From: Ophiosphaerella korrae
Taxonomy: Eukaryota > Ascomycota > Dothideomycetes > Pleosporales > Phaeosphaeriaceae
DNA: 14,830 bases
Reading direction: 5' to 3'
Assembly (NCBI GenBank): GCA_028456385.1
Contig: JALNQF010000756.1
Location: 1-14,830 of the forward strand
Of the stretch, positions 1 through 8,105 are shown one piece after another. Positions within the stretch are counted from its first letter, which is position 1. The number at the start of each line of letters is the position of its first letter. A model generated the notes under the pieces. It had not been told where the DNA came from and did not search any database. It saw nothing but the letters and a program-made list of their open reading frames with translations. A program made the position numbers and the translations under genes.

Positions 1-600
1 TAAGCTACTAGGTATATATACCTAGTACTTACTTAGATAGCTTTATCTACTATTTACTCTTTTTAGTTAATTGTTAAAACTACCTTATTAAGTTATCTTG
101 CGTGAAGTCTACCTTACAAATTTAAACTCTTATCTATTAGCTACTCTAAAGCGCTCGCTTCTCTAGTTAATTATAATTCCTAGGAGCTTTTAGATACTTT
201 ACTATATTAATTTCTATAATTAATATTAGTACCTATATACTAAACTCCTCTAGGTTTAAGTATTTACTCTAGAGTTTAAAGGCTACTAAGCTTAGGTTAC
301 TCTATATAGATTCTATATAGTTTACTAGCTAAGCTTACTACTTATATAGGGTCTACTCTTTATTTTACTAAGATAGCTAGCTAGCTAGCTTAGCTTTTAG
401 TATTACGTAGAGCTCTACCCCCTAGATTTTACTCTAGGTACTCGCCTTACTAGTAGCTTTCTAGGATTTAACCTACTTCGCAGAGCTAGTTATATATATT
501 ATCCTAGGTCTCTCTTATATTACGCGTTACATCTTTATATAATATATTAATAAGTTTTTAAAGCTCTAGCTTTAAAAGCTTTTAATAAGCTTTACTCCTT
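1..600 (-). pseudogene. Copia-2 linker between integrase and reverse transcriptase
   Basis: The integrase frame continues without phase change to the window edge, with a Gly/Arg-rich piece at about 420-400 and many TAA/TAG at Gln-type positions. In fungal Copia elements this stretch is the poorly conserved linker before RT. No RT motif is reached. A short TAGC-type simple stretch (371-395) lies inside it. Assignment is by continuity only. Confidence 0.45.
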
Positions 601-1600
601 TTATTATAGAATAGCTACTTATTAAACGTTATATTATGCGTTATAATTACCTAATCTAATTCTAAGACCTATATCCTATATATATTAGATACTCTATATC
701 TTACTAGATATCTAATATAGCTCTAAGGGCTTATTTTAAAGCCTCTCTTATTACGCCTAGCTACTTACTCCTTATTAAGTAGATATACGTAGTAGCTATA
801 AGTGTATACTCTACTCTAATCTAGCTAAAGGTCTACTATAGTAGCTCTTACTTACTTAAGCTAATAGTATCTAAAGTACTATTTAAACTAGCTATTAAGT
901 ACTATATTAAGAGCTTATATATTATAAGTATAGCTTAGGCTTATATTATATAGCTACGTAGCTACTTCTACTATCTCTAGCTAGAGCCTTTTTAGTAAGT
1001 TAGTACTTATCCTTATCTTAATTACTTTTATTATTATTTCTTAACTAGCTCTCTTAGCTCCTCTATTTAGCTTATACATATATACTAGAGTACTCTTAAC
1101 TATAATCCCTTCTTATTTAGCCTAAATCTAGAAGTATATCTTACCTCTTTATAAGAGTATTACTACTTTATTATCTTACTAGAGTATACACGTATAGAGC
1201 TTATAGCGCGTTAGTAGTAGCTTTATAAAGCTTTTAAATACTTTTATTATCTTTTAGAGCGTTTTACCTTATAATAGGTAGGTATAAAGCTTACTACTAT
1301 ACTTATACTTAAGTAGTATAGTCTAAACTTCTCTAAAGTAGCTAGTAAGTATATTAAATAAGTCTTACGCTACTCGCTAGTATAGGCGTAAGGCTTTCTC
1401 TCTAGGCTACTTTAAGATAACTTACTTAGCGTAAGCTATTAAGTAATACTTGTACTTAATACTCGCTATCCTATTAATACGCACGTTTCTCGCGCTTATT
1501 ACTAGCGCTCGCAGTACTTCTAGTCTAAGATAACTAGCTCTAGCATACTAGAGCTCTTCTAAGTTACTTCTAGGCGTTATACGCTATAAGTTAAGCTATT
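600..1600 (-). pseudogene. Copia-2 pre-integrase domain and integrase core
   Basis: At about 1562-1500 the frame carries a degraded gag-pre-integrase motif (Leu-stop-Tyr-Ala-Arg-Ala-Ser-Tyr-Leu, from an LWHxRxGHL type). The rve core follows: an Asp in 'stop-Asp-Leu-Phe' as first-acid candidate, an Asp-Asn pair as the second, then Asn-Arg-Gly-Ala-Lys-Arg at about 1064-1047, matching the Copia 'NGxAER' signature. The Lys codon (1055-1053) replaces the catalytic Glu, a GAG-to-AAG change in TpG context, so RIP alone explains it. The typical post-core region (Leu-Tyr-Asn-Ile-Ser, as in 'WLxNxxP') follows, still in phase. The enzyme would have inserted element cDNA into the chromosome. Confidence 0.8.
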
Positions 1601-2160
1601 AATTAACTTAATTACCTTAAGTTACGCTTATAATAGTTAGATAAAACGTAATAGGCTTGTATTTAATAAAAGTAAGATTATATTTACGTATTAGCGTTAC
1701 TAGTATAATACTCTCTACTAGCGTTCCTACTCTTAGAGTTGCGTTAAAACCTTAATACTAGGCTCTAGCTTACTATAATTAAGCTTTAGATACTATATTA
1801 ATATAAAATCCTTTAACTACTACTACTTTATAAAGTATAAGATTCTCTATATACTTACTATAAGCTCTATTTAGAGTATTCTTAAGGACTTAAGTACCTT
1901 TACTAAGTATTAGAAATACTTATATACTTACTTCTATATAGCTTACGCCTTTTACTCTTATAAAGAAGCTTAGTTCTATAAGACTTATTAAGTTAACTAG
2001 GTAGAGAGTAGCTTTATTGTTAAGTATAGTACTCTTAGAAAGTAAGTAAGTGTTAAAATCTAGCGTTAAGTAGGCTCTAGGTACTAGCTTAATAAGTTTA
2101 CCTAAGTCGATAAGTATACCTAAGTCGATAAGTACTACGTTTAGTTAGCTTAGGTAGACT
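1600..2160 (-). pseudogene. Copia-2 retropepsin-like (aspartic protease) region
   Basis: In phase with the integrase downstream. The segment near 2010-1780 resembles the fungal Copia protease region: an Asn-Asn-Lys-Ala-Thr-Leu stretch following the expected active-site area, a Val-Lys-Gly-Val turn, and near 1805-1780 a Gly-Phe-(Tyr)-Ile-Asn-Ile-Val-Ser block like the conserved 'GFHxNLVS' end of these proteases. The active-site Asp cannot be placed with confidence. A six-codon in-frame duplication (2101-2136) sits at its N-terminal side. Role in a live element: processing of the gag-pol polyprotein. Confidence 0.55.
2101..2136 (-). repeat. 18-bp direct tandem duplication (2 copies) inside Copia-2
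   Basis: CCTAAGTCGATAAGTATA at 2101-2118 is followed by a copy at 2119-2136 differing only in the last two bases. On the minus strand this is an in-frame six-codon duplication (Leu-Ile-Asp-Leu-Gly plus one residue), so it does not break the polyprotein phase. Confidence 0.85.
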
Positions 2161-3230
2161 AGAGCCTTTAATTTAACTAACTCTAAGCTAGCTTTAACTA
2201 GTTCCTACAAGGGACTAGCTTACTTTTAAGTTACTAAGGTTTTAACTACTACGAAGCGTAGCTTATCTAAATAAGCCTATATTTTTACTTTTCTATTATT
2301 GTCTATTTTAAATAGATTACTAGTAAGCGCTACTTATACTTATCTATAATCTTATAGCTTCTAGTAGTAAGCTTAGCTATATAGGTAGTTATGTTTCGAG
2401 TTAGTACTTAAGCTTAAGCTTAGCTTAGATCTTCTAAATGTTATAAATACGCTAGCTCCTTAATTAGTAGTTTAGAGCTTATACTCCTATAATAGAGCTA
2501 AGTAGATACTACTAATTTGCCTTAGCGTAAGTACCTTTAAGCTAAGGACTAAGCTCTAGATTACTAATTAGCTTATTATCTAAGCCTAGTCTAGAGCTAG
2601 CTTTAGCGTTAACGCTTCTAGGACATCTTACACTATAAGCTTACCTATTACTTTTATAATATTGTACGCGATTATACGCTAATATAGGCGTAGCTACTTA
2701 TTATACTAGAGCTCTAGTAATTATTGTCCTTAGCGAGCCTTCTATAGATAGGCTTAGTATTAAGCTTAGATAAGATTACTAGCGATAGTATTAGATAGAG
2801 CTAGTAGGCTCTTTAGCGTTTAGACAAGCTCTTATAATATAGCTTTATTATTTGCGAGTAGAGTTATCTTAGCTATTACTAGATAACTTAGATTAACTAT
2901 AGCGTTTACCTAGGCGCTTAGAGCTCTAAGGCGTACTATTCGCAATACCTAGGTATTTTTTATAGCCTAGTATTTCTCTATTGCGAGCTTATAGGTAGCT
3001 ACCTCTTCTACTATTACTAGGCTCTTTAGTTTAAGTTAAACTAGTTTGTTAGCGAAGATATTAGGGACGTTATTAGCTTTTAGATTAACTAGCTACTAGA
3101 TACCTAGCTTAAGAGCGTTATAATAGAGTTGTATAAACTATACTAGCTATTATAAGCGCTTATTAAGTAGGGTAGTACTTTTATTAAGTAGAGTAATCTT
3201 ACTATAAGATATTGTAAGCGTTTAAGTAAT
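2160..3230 (-). pseudogene. Copia-2 gag-like region
   Basis: The minus-strand frame through 3083 reads as a Leu/Ile/Val/Ala/Lys-rich, probably helical protein with stops falling where Gln would fit. I see no CCHC zinc knuckle, and the start is not determinable because ATG would now be ATA. Identification as gag rests on position: it is upstream of, and in phase with, clear Copia retropepsin and integrase segments. Other frames in this stretch look less protein-like. The 1070-bp length is reasonable for a Copia gag. I cannot match it to a named gag family by eye. Confidence 0.5.
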
Positions 3231-3258
3231 AGATAAGATAAGATAGGATAAGATAGGA
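3231..3258. repeat. AGATA/GGATA pentanucleotide microsatellite
   Basis: Five and a half units of a 5-bp motif (AGATA, one unit GGATA) in the probable 5' leader of Copia-2. It is the clearest microsatellite in the window. Confidence 0.85.
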
Positions 3259-3475
3259 GTATACTAAGCTCGCGATCTCTTACTATAGTATATAGGATAG
3301 AACTATTAAGTAATTTTTAGCGCTAGGCTTATAACTATTACGAGATACGAGCTTAGGAATAAGTAGGAGATAATTATTAATTAAAGAGCTATCTAAGCTA
3401 AGCTACTTATATATAGTAGAGTAGCTTAAATAGCTTATATAGCTTACTTACTACTATAGGCTTACTTAAATTGTA
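3259..3475. other. Uncharacterised stretch between the Copia-2 frame and Gypsy-C
   Basis: No frame or motif stands out. By position it should be the 5' leader or LTR of Copia-2, or target DNA at the truncated end of Gypsy-C. The boundary with Gypsy-C is drawn where similarity to Gypsy-B RNase H begins, between 3470 and 3495. I see no TSD or LTR end here. Confidence 0.4.
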
Positions 3476-3477
3476 TA

Positions 3478-3855
3478 GAGTAAAGCTCTAACTTGCGACA
3501 AATAGCTCTAATACAAGAAGACCTAGAAACTAAAGAAGAATACCTAGTAGAGTATTTCTTAAAGAAAATACTACTTATAGAACTTAACTACCTAATATAT
3601 AATAAAGAAATACTAGTAATCTACAAAGTATTCTAATAATAAAAGATATACCTATAAAAAGTAAAGTATAAAACAAGAATCTATATAGACTATAAGAACT
3701 TTATAGGATTTATAATAAATAAAGACTTAATATAATAATATATAAGATAGTAGGAATACTTAGTAATATTTAACGTTAAAATTATATATATAAAAAGAAT
3801 AAATAACTAATTTATAGATATACTAAGTAGAAGACTAGACCTATAAATAGAAATT
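3478..3855 (+). pseudogene. Gypsy-C RNase H domain
   Basis: Shows the Gypsy RNase H landmarks: Glu-Leu-Asn-Tyr...Tyr-Asn-Lys-Glu at 3580-3609 (family YDKE, here Asp to Asn at 3601-3603 in TpG context), Asp-Tyr-Lys-Asn-Phe at 3688-3702 (family DHKNL, Asp kept), and Asp-Ile-Leu-Ser-Arg-Arg-Leu-Asp at 3817-3840 (family ADxLSRRPD). RNase H degrades the RNA strand of the RNA:DNA hybrid during reverse transcription. The N-terminal beta strand with the first Asp is at the truncation point and is not clear. Confidence 0.85.
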
Positions 3856-4089
3856 AATACTACTAGTATAGTACTAGTTAAAAACAATAAAGAATACTTA
3901 GTCCTAAACAAACTAAAGATAGCTGTAACTCTAGAAAGAGGAAATAGCAAGCTAGATAAATAGATTTAAGAAGAAACTAAGAAAGCTTCTAAAAAAATAA
4001 TAAAACTAGAAATCTAAAAAGGATTTATAAAGACTTATAGATAAATATATACCCTAAGTAAAATATAAAGAGAATTTATATAATAATTC

Positions 4090-4840
4090 TATAAACTACT
4101 AGTATATAGCTACTAAAGAATAAATAAAATACTAGATAGACTTTTAAAAGATTACTATATTCTAAAAATAAAATAACTAGTAATAAAAGTACTATAACAC
4201 TATATAGAATATTATAAAAACAAGTATAATAAGTACGTACTATATAGGATACTATAACTAGTTAAAATACTAGAAAAACTATAAAGAGTAATTATAATAG
4301 ACTTTATTACAAAACTACTAAAGGTAAAAGATCTAATATTAGGAATTAAATATAATATAATTATAATAATAGTAGATAAGCTTATAAAGTATATATACTT
4401 TAGATATTATAAAAAAAAGTAGAATAGAAATTACTATATACTAAGTATTAGTAATAATAGTAAGCTAATATAGAATTCTAGACAAAATAATTATAGATTA
4501 AGATATAAGATTTATATTAAAGTTATAATAAATAATAATAGTAATATTAAGAATAAAATATATAATATCTATAGTATACTACTTATAGATAGATATATAA
4601 TTAGAAAAAATAAACTAAATAGTAGAATAATACTTAAGATACTACCTTAACTACTAATAAAACAATTAGGTAATACTACTACTTATAGTATAGTTAGTAT
4701 ATAATAGCGTAAAAAATATAGTAATAAAAGTATTACCTTTTTTTATAAACTATAGATTTAACCTTAATATATACTAGATACTAAAAAACGTTAAGTTATA
4801 GATACTAAGAAGAGAAAACTTTATAAATAGAATTAAAGAT
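4090..4840 (+). pseudogene. Gypsy-C integrase, catalytic triad retained
   Basis: A degraded zinc-binding N-terminus (Ile-Asn-Lys-Ile-Leu-Asp-Arg-Leu at about 4120) precedes the rve core. First Asp is codon 4300-4302 (Ile-Asp-Phe-Ile-Thr-Lys, family MDFI); second Asp is codon 4496-4498; Glu is codon 4604-4606, before Lys-Ile-Asn (family TERxNQ). Second Asp and Glu are exactly 36 codons apart, i.e. D-x35-E, which confirms phase and identity. So all three catalytic acids survive, unlike Gypsy-B. The domain is still dead: many stops and the roughly 2-nt deletion between the first and second Asp. Confidence 0.88.
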
Positions 4841-5170
4841 ATATACAATTAACTATAATAAGATATAGAATTCTTATAAGAACGTATAATAAGGTACTAT
4901 AATAAGAAATATAAAGAAAGACTCTAATTTAAAGTAAGAGAAAAAGTATAGCTAGTAAGAAGGAATATTAAAATAAAATAACCTAATTCTAAACTAGACT
5001 ACGTTAAAATAAAACTATATAAAGTTAAGAAATAAGTTATACTAGCTATATTTAAGCTAGAACTACTAGATAAAATAAGGATATATCTAATATTCTATAT
5101 AGTATTACTAGAAAAAGTACTATAGAATATAATACTACTAGTATACAAGGTAGATATATATAGAGAATAA

Positions 5171-5340
5171 GAAGAATAGAAAGTAAAAGATATCTTATAG
5201 TACTAATTTTATAATAGAAGAAACTATTACTTAGTATAATAGATAGAAACTAATAAAAAAGAATAACTATAGGAAAGAATATAGGAACTAGAGAATAACC
5301 TTAATTACTCTAAGAAACTAAAGAACTTCTAAAATTAAAA
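5171..5340 (+). pseudogene. Gypsy-C integrase C-terminal chromodomain
   Basis: After the GPY/F-like region the phase-2 frame gives Glu-Glu-stop-Lys-Val-Lys-Asp-Ile-Leu, then Tyr-Tyr-Leu-Val-stop-stop, then Glu-Leu-Glu-Asn-Asn-Leu-Asn. This follows the chromodomain plan (E-x-E-V-E-x-I-L-D ... Y-L-V-K-W ... W-E-P-x-x-N-L); the aromatic-cage Trp codons appear as TAG, as RIP of TGG predicts. The same segment occurs in Gypsy-B. Chromodomains of chromoviral integrases direct insertion toward heterochromatin, which fits the nested landscape. Confidence 0.8.
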
Positions 5341-5384
5341 CCCTCTAGAACACTTTATAGTAAACTAAGAAGATAATTAAAAGC

Positions 5385-6024
5385 TTAAAGAGAGAGAAGA
5401 CTCCGAATATTACTAATAGATAGAAAGACGTTAGAATTATCTATTAAGGTAAAGGCTAGAATAACTTTAGAAGCTTTCTCTATATCTAACTTAGCTTTAT
5501 ATAGCTTTAACTACTTAACTAACTACTTATTATTATAAGCTTTTAGCTTATAAAGATAAAATAAATAAGCCTAATTTTTTACTAGCTTATATAAAGTCTA
5601 TATATAATTAGCTTTAGTCTCTATAATTTATAATAATAATTTCTCTTAAGAATAGTTAATAGCTCTCTCTATTATTACTTAGCCTAGACGTAAGAATAAG
5701 TATAGTCTATATATATTTAGCTATTAATATACTAGAAACGTTATAAGAACTATTAATATTAGTATAAATATACGCTTTATAGGCTTTACTATATTTTAAA
5801 AAAATAATATAAATTAGTTTAGGATTAGACTTAGATAGTCTATAACAAGAATAAAGAAATATAGTAATACTATTACGTAGTACCTAATTAGTAAGCTTAT
5901 ACTAATAAAGCGTAGATAGAGTAGATATAAAGAATAAAAATAAACTCTATATTAATAAAGAAATAAGATTAATAACCTTAGCCCTAGAGTAGAATAATAA
6001 AGGACTATCTAAAGGAAGAGATAG
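5385..6024 (-). pseudogene. Antisense coding-like frame in the Gypsy-C pol-LTR tail
   Basis: Opposite in sense to pol, between the pol stop (5368) and the 3' LTR. One minus-strand phase reads from the LTR border to TAA at 5387-5385, with interruptions that are TAA/TAG. The N-terminal two thirds are rich in Leu/Ile/Tyr/Phe, part of which may be former Pro (CCA to CTA) or His/Cys. The C-terminal third is Lys/Ala/Leu/Glu-rich, containing Glu-Arg-Ala-Ile-Asn and Lys-Leu-Asp-Ile-Glu-Lys-Ala, and looks helical. The matching frame exists in Gypsy-B at the same place. I do not recognise a family. It ends 16 bp from the convergent pol stop. Confidence 0.35.
6011..6024 (+). promoter_or_regulatory. Polypurine tract of Gypsy-C
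   Basis: Purine-rich AAAGGAAGAGATAG lies directly 5' of the LTR start, the position where the plus-strand primer of reverse transcription is made. The same arrangement occurs in Gypsy-B. It shows that the adjoining LTR is a 3' LTR and fixes its left border. Confidence 0.7.
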
Positions 6025-6409
6025 TATTATAGTAGTAATAGAAAATTATAGAATAGAACCTATTAACTCTATAACTTCTAACTAATACCTACTAGTTAAT
6101 TAGAGGAATAGGAACTACAAGTTTAATAAAGTAACTAATTATAACCTAAATATATAAGCTATATAACCTAAGTAATCTATAATCTATACCTATAGATTAT
6201 AGATTAATACTAAAGATAAAAGTATATAGTTAGTAGTAATACGTATTATTAGAATAGTATTAGTAATCTAATTATTAACTACAAGTAGTACTACTTAATA
6301 TCTTCTCTAAGAATTAATACAGCGTACTAGTTTATTACTTAATTACCTATATACTTTAGCTATTACTCTTAATCTCTTTATACCTAAGTTACTTAGTTAA
6401 CTAGTAACT
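6025..6409 (+). repeat. 3' LTR of Gypsy-C (about 385 bp)
   Basis: The start TATTATAGTAGTAATA aligns with the TGTTACGATAGTAATA start of the Gypsy-A LTR, with TG changed to TA. The core from the TAATCTA inverted repeat through 'TATATAGTTAGTAG' to 'ATTATTAACTACAAG' (about 6173-6282) is closely similar to Gypsy-A 8232-8396. The 3' third is diverged, and the end (CTAGTAACT, about 6409) is inferred from the GTAACA end of Gypsy-A, so it may be off by several bases. Confidence 0.75.
6173..6206. repeat. Perfect 16-bp inverted repeat with 2-bp spacer in the Gypsy-C LTR
   Basis: TAATCTATAATCTATA (6173-6188), spacer CC, then its exact reverse complement (6191-6206). Each arm is itself made of two TAATCTA-type units. 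The Gypsy-A and -B LTRs have the same arms with longer loops plus a second pair, so the Gypsy-C form looks like a shortened version. Confidence 0.9.
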
Positions 6410-6544
6410 ACTTTACTAGTTATAGAGTAGCTCTTATTACCTTTAGGCTTTACTCTATATATATAGCGTAGTACTAATTATAATAAGTTACTACTATCCT
6501 TAATTAATCTATTTTTATAAGCTTAAAGTTCTTTAATTCTTTAT

Positions 6545-8105
6545 TCTAAGTCCTATATATTTAAATACTCTTTAAAACGCTTGAATTTCTATTTAGATAG
6601 GTATTTAGTAAGTCTATCTACTAGTATAAGTACTATAGGTATATATATAACTTTAAATAATCCTATTAAGTACTCTTATTATAACTATATATTTTATATA
6701 TCTATATAGTGTAGCTTTATAGTTATTTATATAATTTCTACTACTAAAAGTTTAATTATTTATTAATTATTATAATAGATCCTCTATACTAATCTAATTT
6801 TAAGTATAAGCTTAGTAAATAGGCGTTTTATTACTATAGTTTCTTTACTTACTTATATAAAAGCTAGGAGCTCTTCTTCTACTATTAAAGTAGTAACTAT
6901 TACTTATTAAGTAGCTTTCTATATAATTAGGCCTCTAAAGAGTATTATTAGGTATCTTTAAGATAATCTTCTTATTTCTTTATTATTAGTAAATAAGGCG
7001 TCTATATATATAAGTAGCTTTATACTTTTTTTTTTACTATATTAGATTAATTAGAATCTTATTCTATATAAGTATATAATTACTATATTTATAACTTAAA
7101 GATACTCTTTATAAGAGTTATAAAGCTATAAAGGTAATATCTAGTTAGAGTATTATTATAGTATAGAGTATTAATTCTATATACTCTTAGTAGTTTTTAA
7201 TCTTATTCTTTAAGGCTTCTTCTTTATTCTTATATAGATTATCTACTAGTAGTAAAGTTAAAAGAAACTAAGTAGTTTATAAAAAGTTAAAGTACTTTAT
7301 AATCTTTTTACTATACTTATTATATATAAAAGTAATTATCTTATTTACTCTATCTCTTAGTACTCTAATATTTAGAAACTACTATATTTTACCTTTTTCT
7401 TCTAGATTATAAGTAGCTTTAATTATATCTATAATTACTTTTATATCTATACTATACTTATAGTAGTAAGCTATTAGAATATTATTAATATAGAAGATAA
7501 GTACTATCTTTTAATTATTACTAAAGAATAAATATAGCTCTTCTTTAGAGTATTTAAGATTTACTTTCTTAAGTATTCTTAAAAGCTCTTTATACTATAA
7601 GAGTAGTAAGTTTTTTAAACTATATAGTACTCTCTTAAGTTTTATATACTTACCTAGTAGTTTAAAACTATCTAGTAGATTATATATAACTACTAGTTAG
7701 TAATCTCTATAAGTATATAAAAATACTCCTATAATATTATACTTTATAATTTCTATATTAAATTATATAGCAATTACAATTACTATATAGAATAATTACG
7801 CTACTAGAGTTATAGTATATATTAATTAAATTAAGTTAATTACTAAGAGGTCTCTTTTTACTACTACTTTAGCTTTATATTTTATAAAGTAGCTATCTTA
7901 ATTAACTTTATAGCTAAATAATTATTTAAGTAGTAGTAAGTACTCTTTTACTTCTAATCTCTCTATTATACTCTAGGTACCTACTATATTAAGAGTATTA
8001 ATTTCTTTTTAAACTACTTACTTAAAAAGCTTACTATATAGATATAAATAGAGATCTTTCTACTTCTTTATTTCTTTTAGAACTACTTTTTTATAAGCTT
8101 ATTTT
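6545..8105 (-). pseudogene. Copia-1 reverse transcriptase and RNase H
   Basis: RT starts near 7890 with Tyr-Lys-Ala-Lys-Val-Val-Val (family YKARLVxxG). The active site at 7492-7478 reads Tyr-Ile-Asn-Asn-Ile where Copia RTs have YVDD(I/M): both Asp codons (7486-7481) became Asn and Val became Ile, all by TpG-to-TpA. A Lys-Ala-Thr-Tyr-Asn-Leu-Glu block follows, as in Copia. RNase H gives Asp-Ala-Leu-Phe...Lys-Glu-Ile-Arg-Arg at about 6990-6960 and Val-Thr-Thr...Glu-Leu-Leu-Ala at 6895-6862 (family TTSTxEAELLA), then Leu-Thr-Lys-Tyr-Leu-Ser near 6615. RT is in phase 1 and RNase H in phase 0, with the change at or near a run of ten T (7026-7035). Confidence 0.85.
7026..7035 (-). other. T10 homopolymer at the Copia-1 frame change
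   Basis: The RT frame (codon first bases congruent to 1 mod 3, e.g. 7492) and RNase H frame (congruent to 0, e.g. 6864) meet in this stretch. A run of ten T on the plus strand (A10 in the coding sense) is the natural place for a one-base slip. The exact site cannot be fixed without an intact relative. Confidence 0.6.

Larger units (their letters stand above)
1..3475 (-). mobile_element. Copia-2: RIP-degraded Ty1/Copia retrotransposon, 5' part (gag-PR-IN)
   Basis: On the minus strand one phase (codon first bases at positions congruent to 2 mod 3) can be followed from about 3230 to the left edge. It gives in order a helical gag-like part, a retropepsin-like part, a pre-integrase and integrase core, and a long linker. 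Protease-integrase before RT is the Copia order. Interruptions are TAA/TAG, almost all explainable as CAA, CAG or TGG hit by RIP. The RT would lie beyond position 1. The right limit is set by Gypsy-C homology starting at about 3475. No LTR could be identified; the 5' LTR or leader may lie in 3230-3475 but nothing proves it. Confidence 0.8.
3476..5368 (+). pseudogene. Gypsy-C pol: RNase H, integrase and chromodomain
   Basis: The frame starts in phase 1 (for example 3493) and continues in phase 2 from about 4420. By eye alignment with Gypsy-B, about 2 nt are missing near 4400-4418, a real frameshift rather than RIP. The reading ends at TAA 5366-5368, conserved in position with Gypsy-B (12206-12204). 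All other stops are TAA/TAG at Gln/Trp-type positions. Domains: RNase H 3478-3855, integrase zinc region about 4090-4250, integrase core about 4285-4840, GPY/F-like about 4930-5120, chromodomain 5171-5340. In life this would be the C-terminal two thirds of a pol polyprotein. Confidence 0.85.
3476..6409 (+). mobile_element. Gypsy-C: 5'-truncated Ty3/Gypsy chromovirus with 3' LTR
   Basis: Contains, in Gypsy order on the plus strand, RNase H, H2C2/integrase, a GPY/F-like segment, chromodomain, a 640-bp tail, a polypurine tract and a 3' LTR. It aligns by eye along its whole length with the minus-strand Gypsy-B (11130-14060), so the two are paralogous copies. The 5' LTR, gag, PR and RT are missing: similarity to Gypsy-B starts abruptly inside RNase H. 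The 3' LTR ends against Copia-1. Its LTR is clearly diverged from those of Gypsy-A and -B, suggesting a different subfamily. Confidence 0.85.
6410..8105 (-). mobile_element. Copia-1: 3' part of a Ty1/Copia element (RT-RNase H), minus strand
   Basis: Minus-strand Copia RT and RNase H can be read from the Gypsy-A LTR border (8106) down to about 6545, followed by about 135 bp without clear coding up to the Gypsy-C LTR. The integrase and upstream parts are absent, cut by Gypsy-A; they would be expected beyond the right edge if the nested model holds. It cannot be the missing part of Copia-2 split by Gypsy-C, because the order of parts along the minus strand would be wrong. No LTR was found. Confidence 0.75.

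Noticed and set aside
371..395. TAGC simple repeat as a regulatory element
   Set aside because: It is only a few units of a self-complementary word common in this RIP-altered region.
1..3428. Terminal inverted repeat of a DNA transposon (1-45 against 3388-3428)
   Set aside because: Similarity is two short exact blocks separated by TA-rich filler, in a region full of AGCTA-type words. The interior reads as a Copia polyprotein in one phase, so a TIR transposon is not needed.
6410..6545. Copia-1 3' LTR
   Set aside because: Some GT/AC-rich pieces near 6485 could be an LTR start, but there is no second copy to compare and no clear TG...CA ends.
1..8105. Copia-1 and Copia-2 as one element split by Gypsy-C
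   Set aside because: On the minus strand RT-RNase H (8105-6545) would precede gag-PR-IN (3230-1), the reverse of Copia order, so they are two separate copies.
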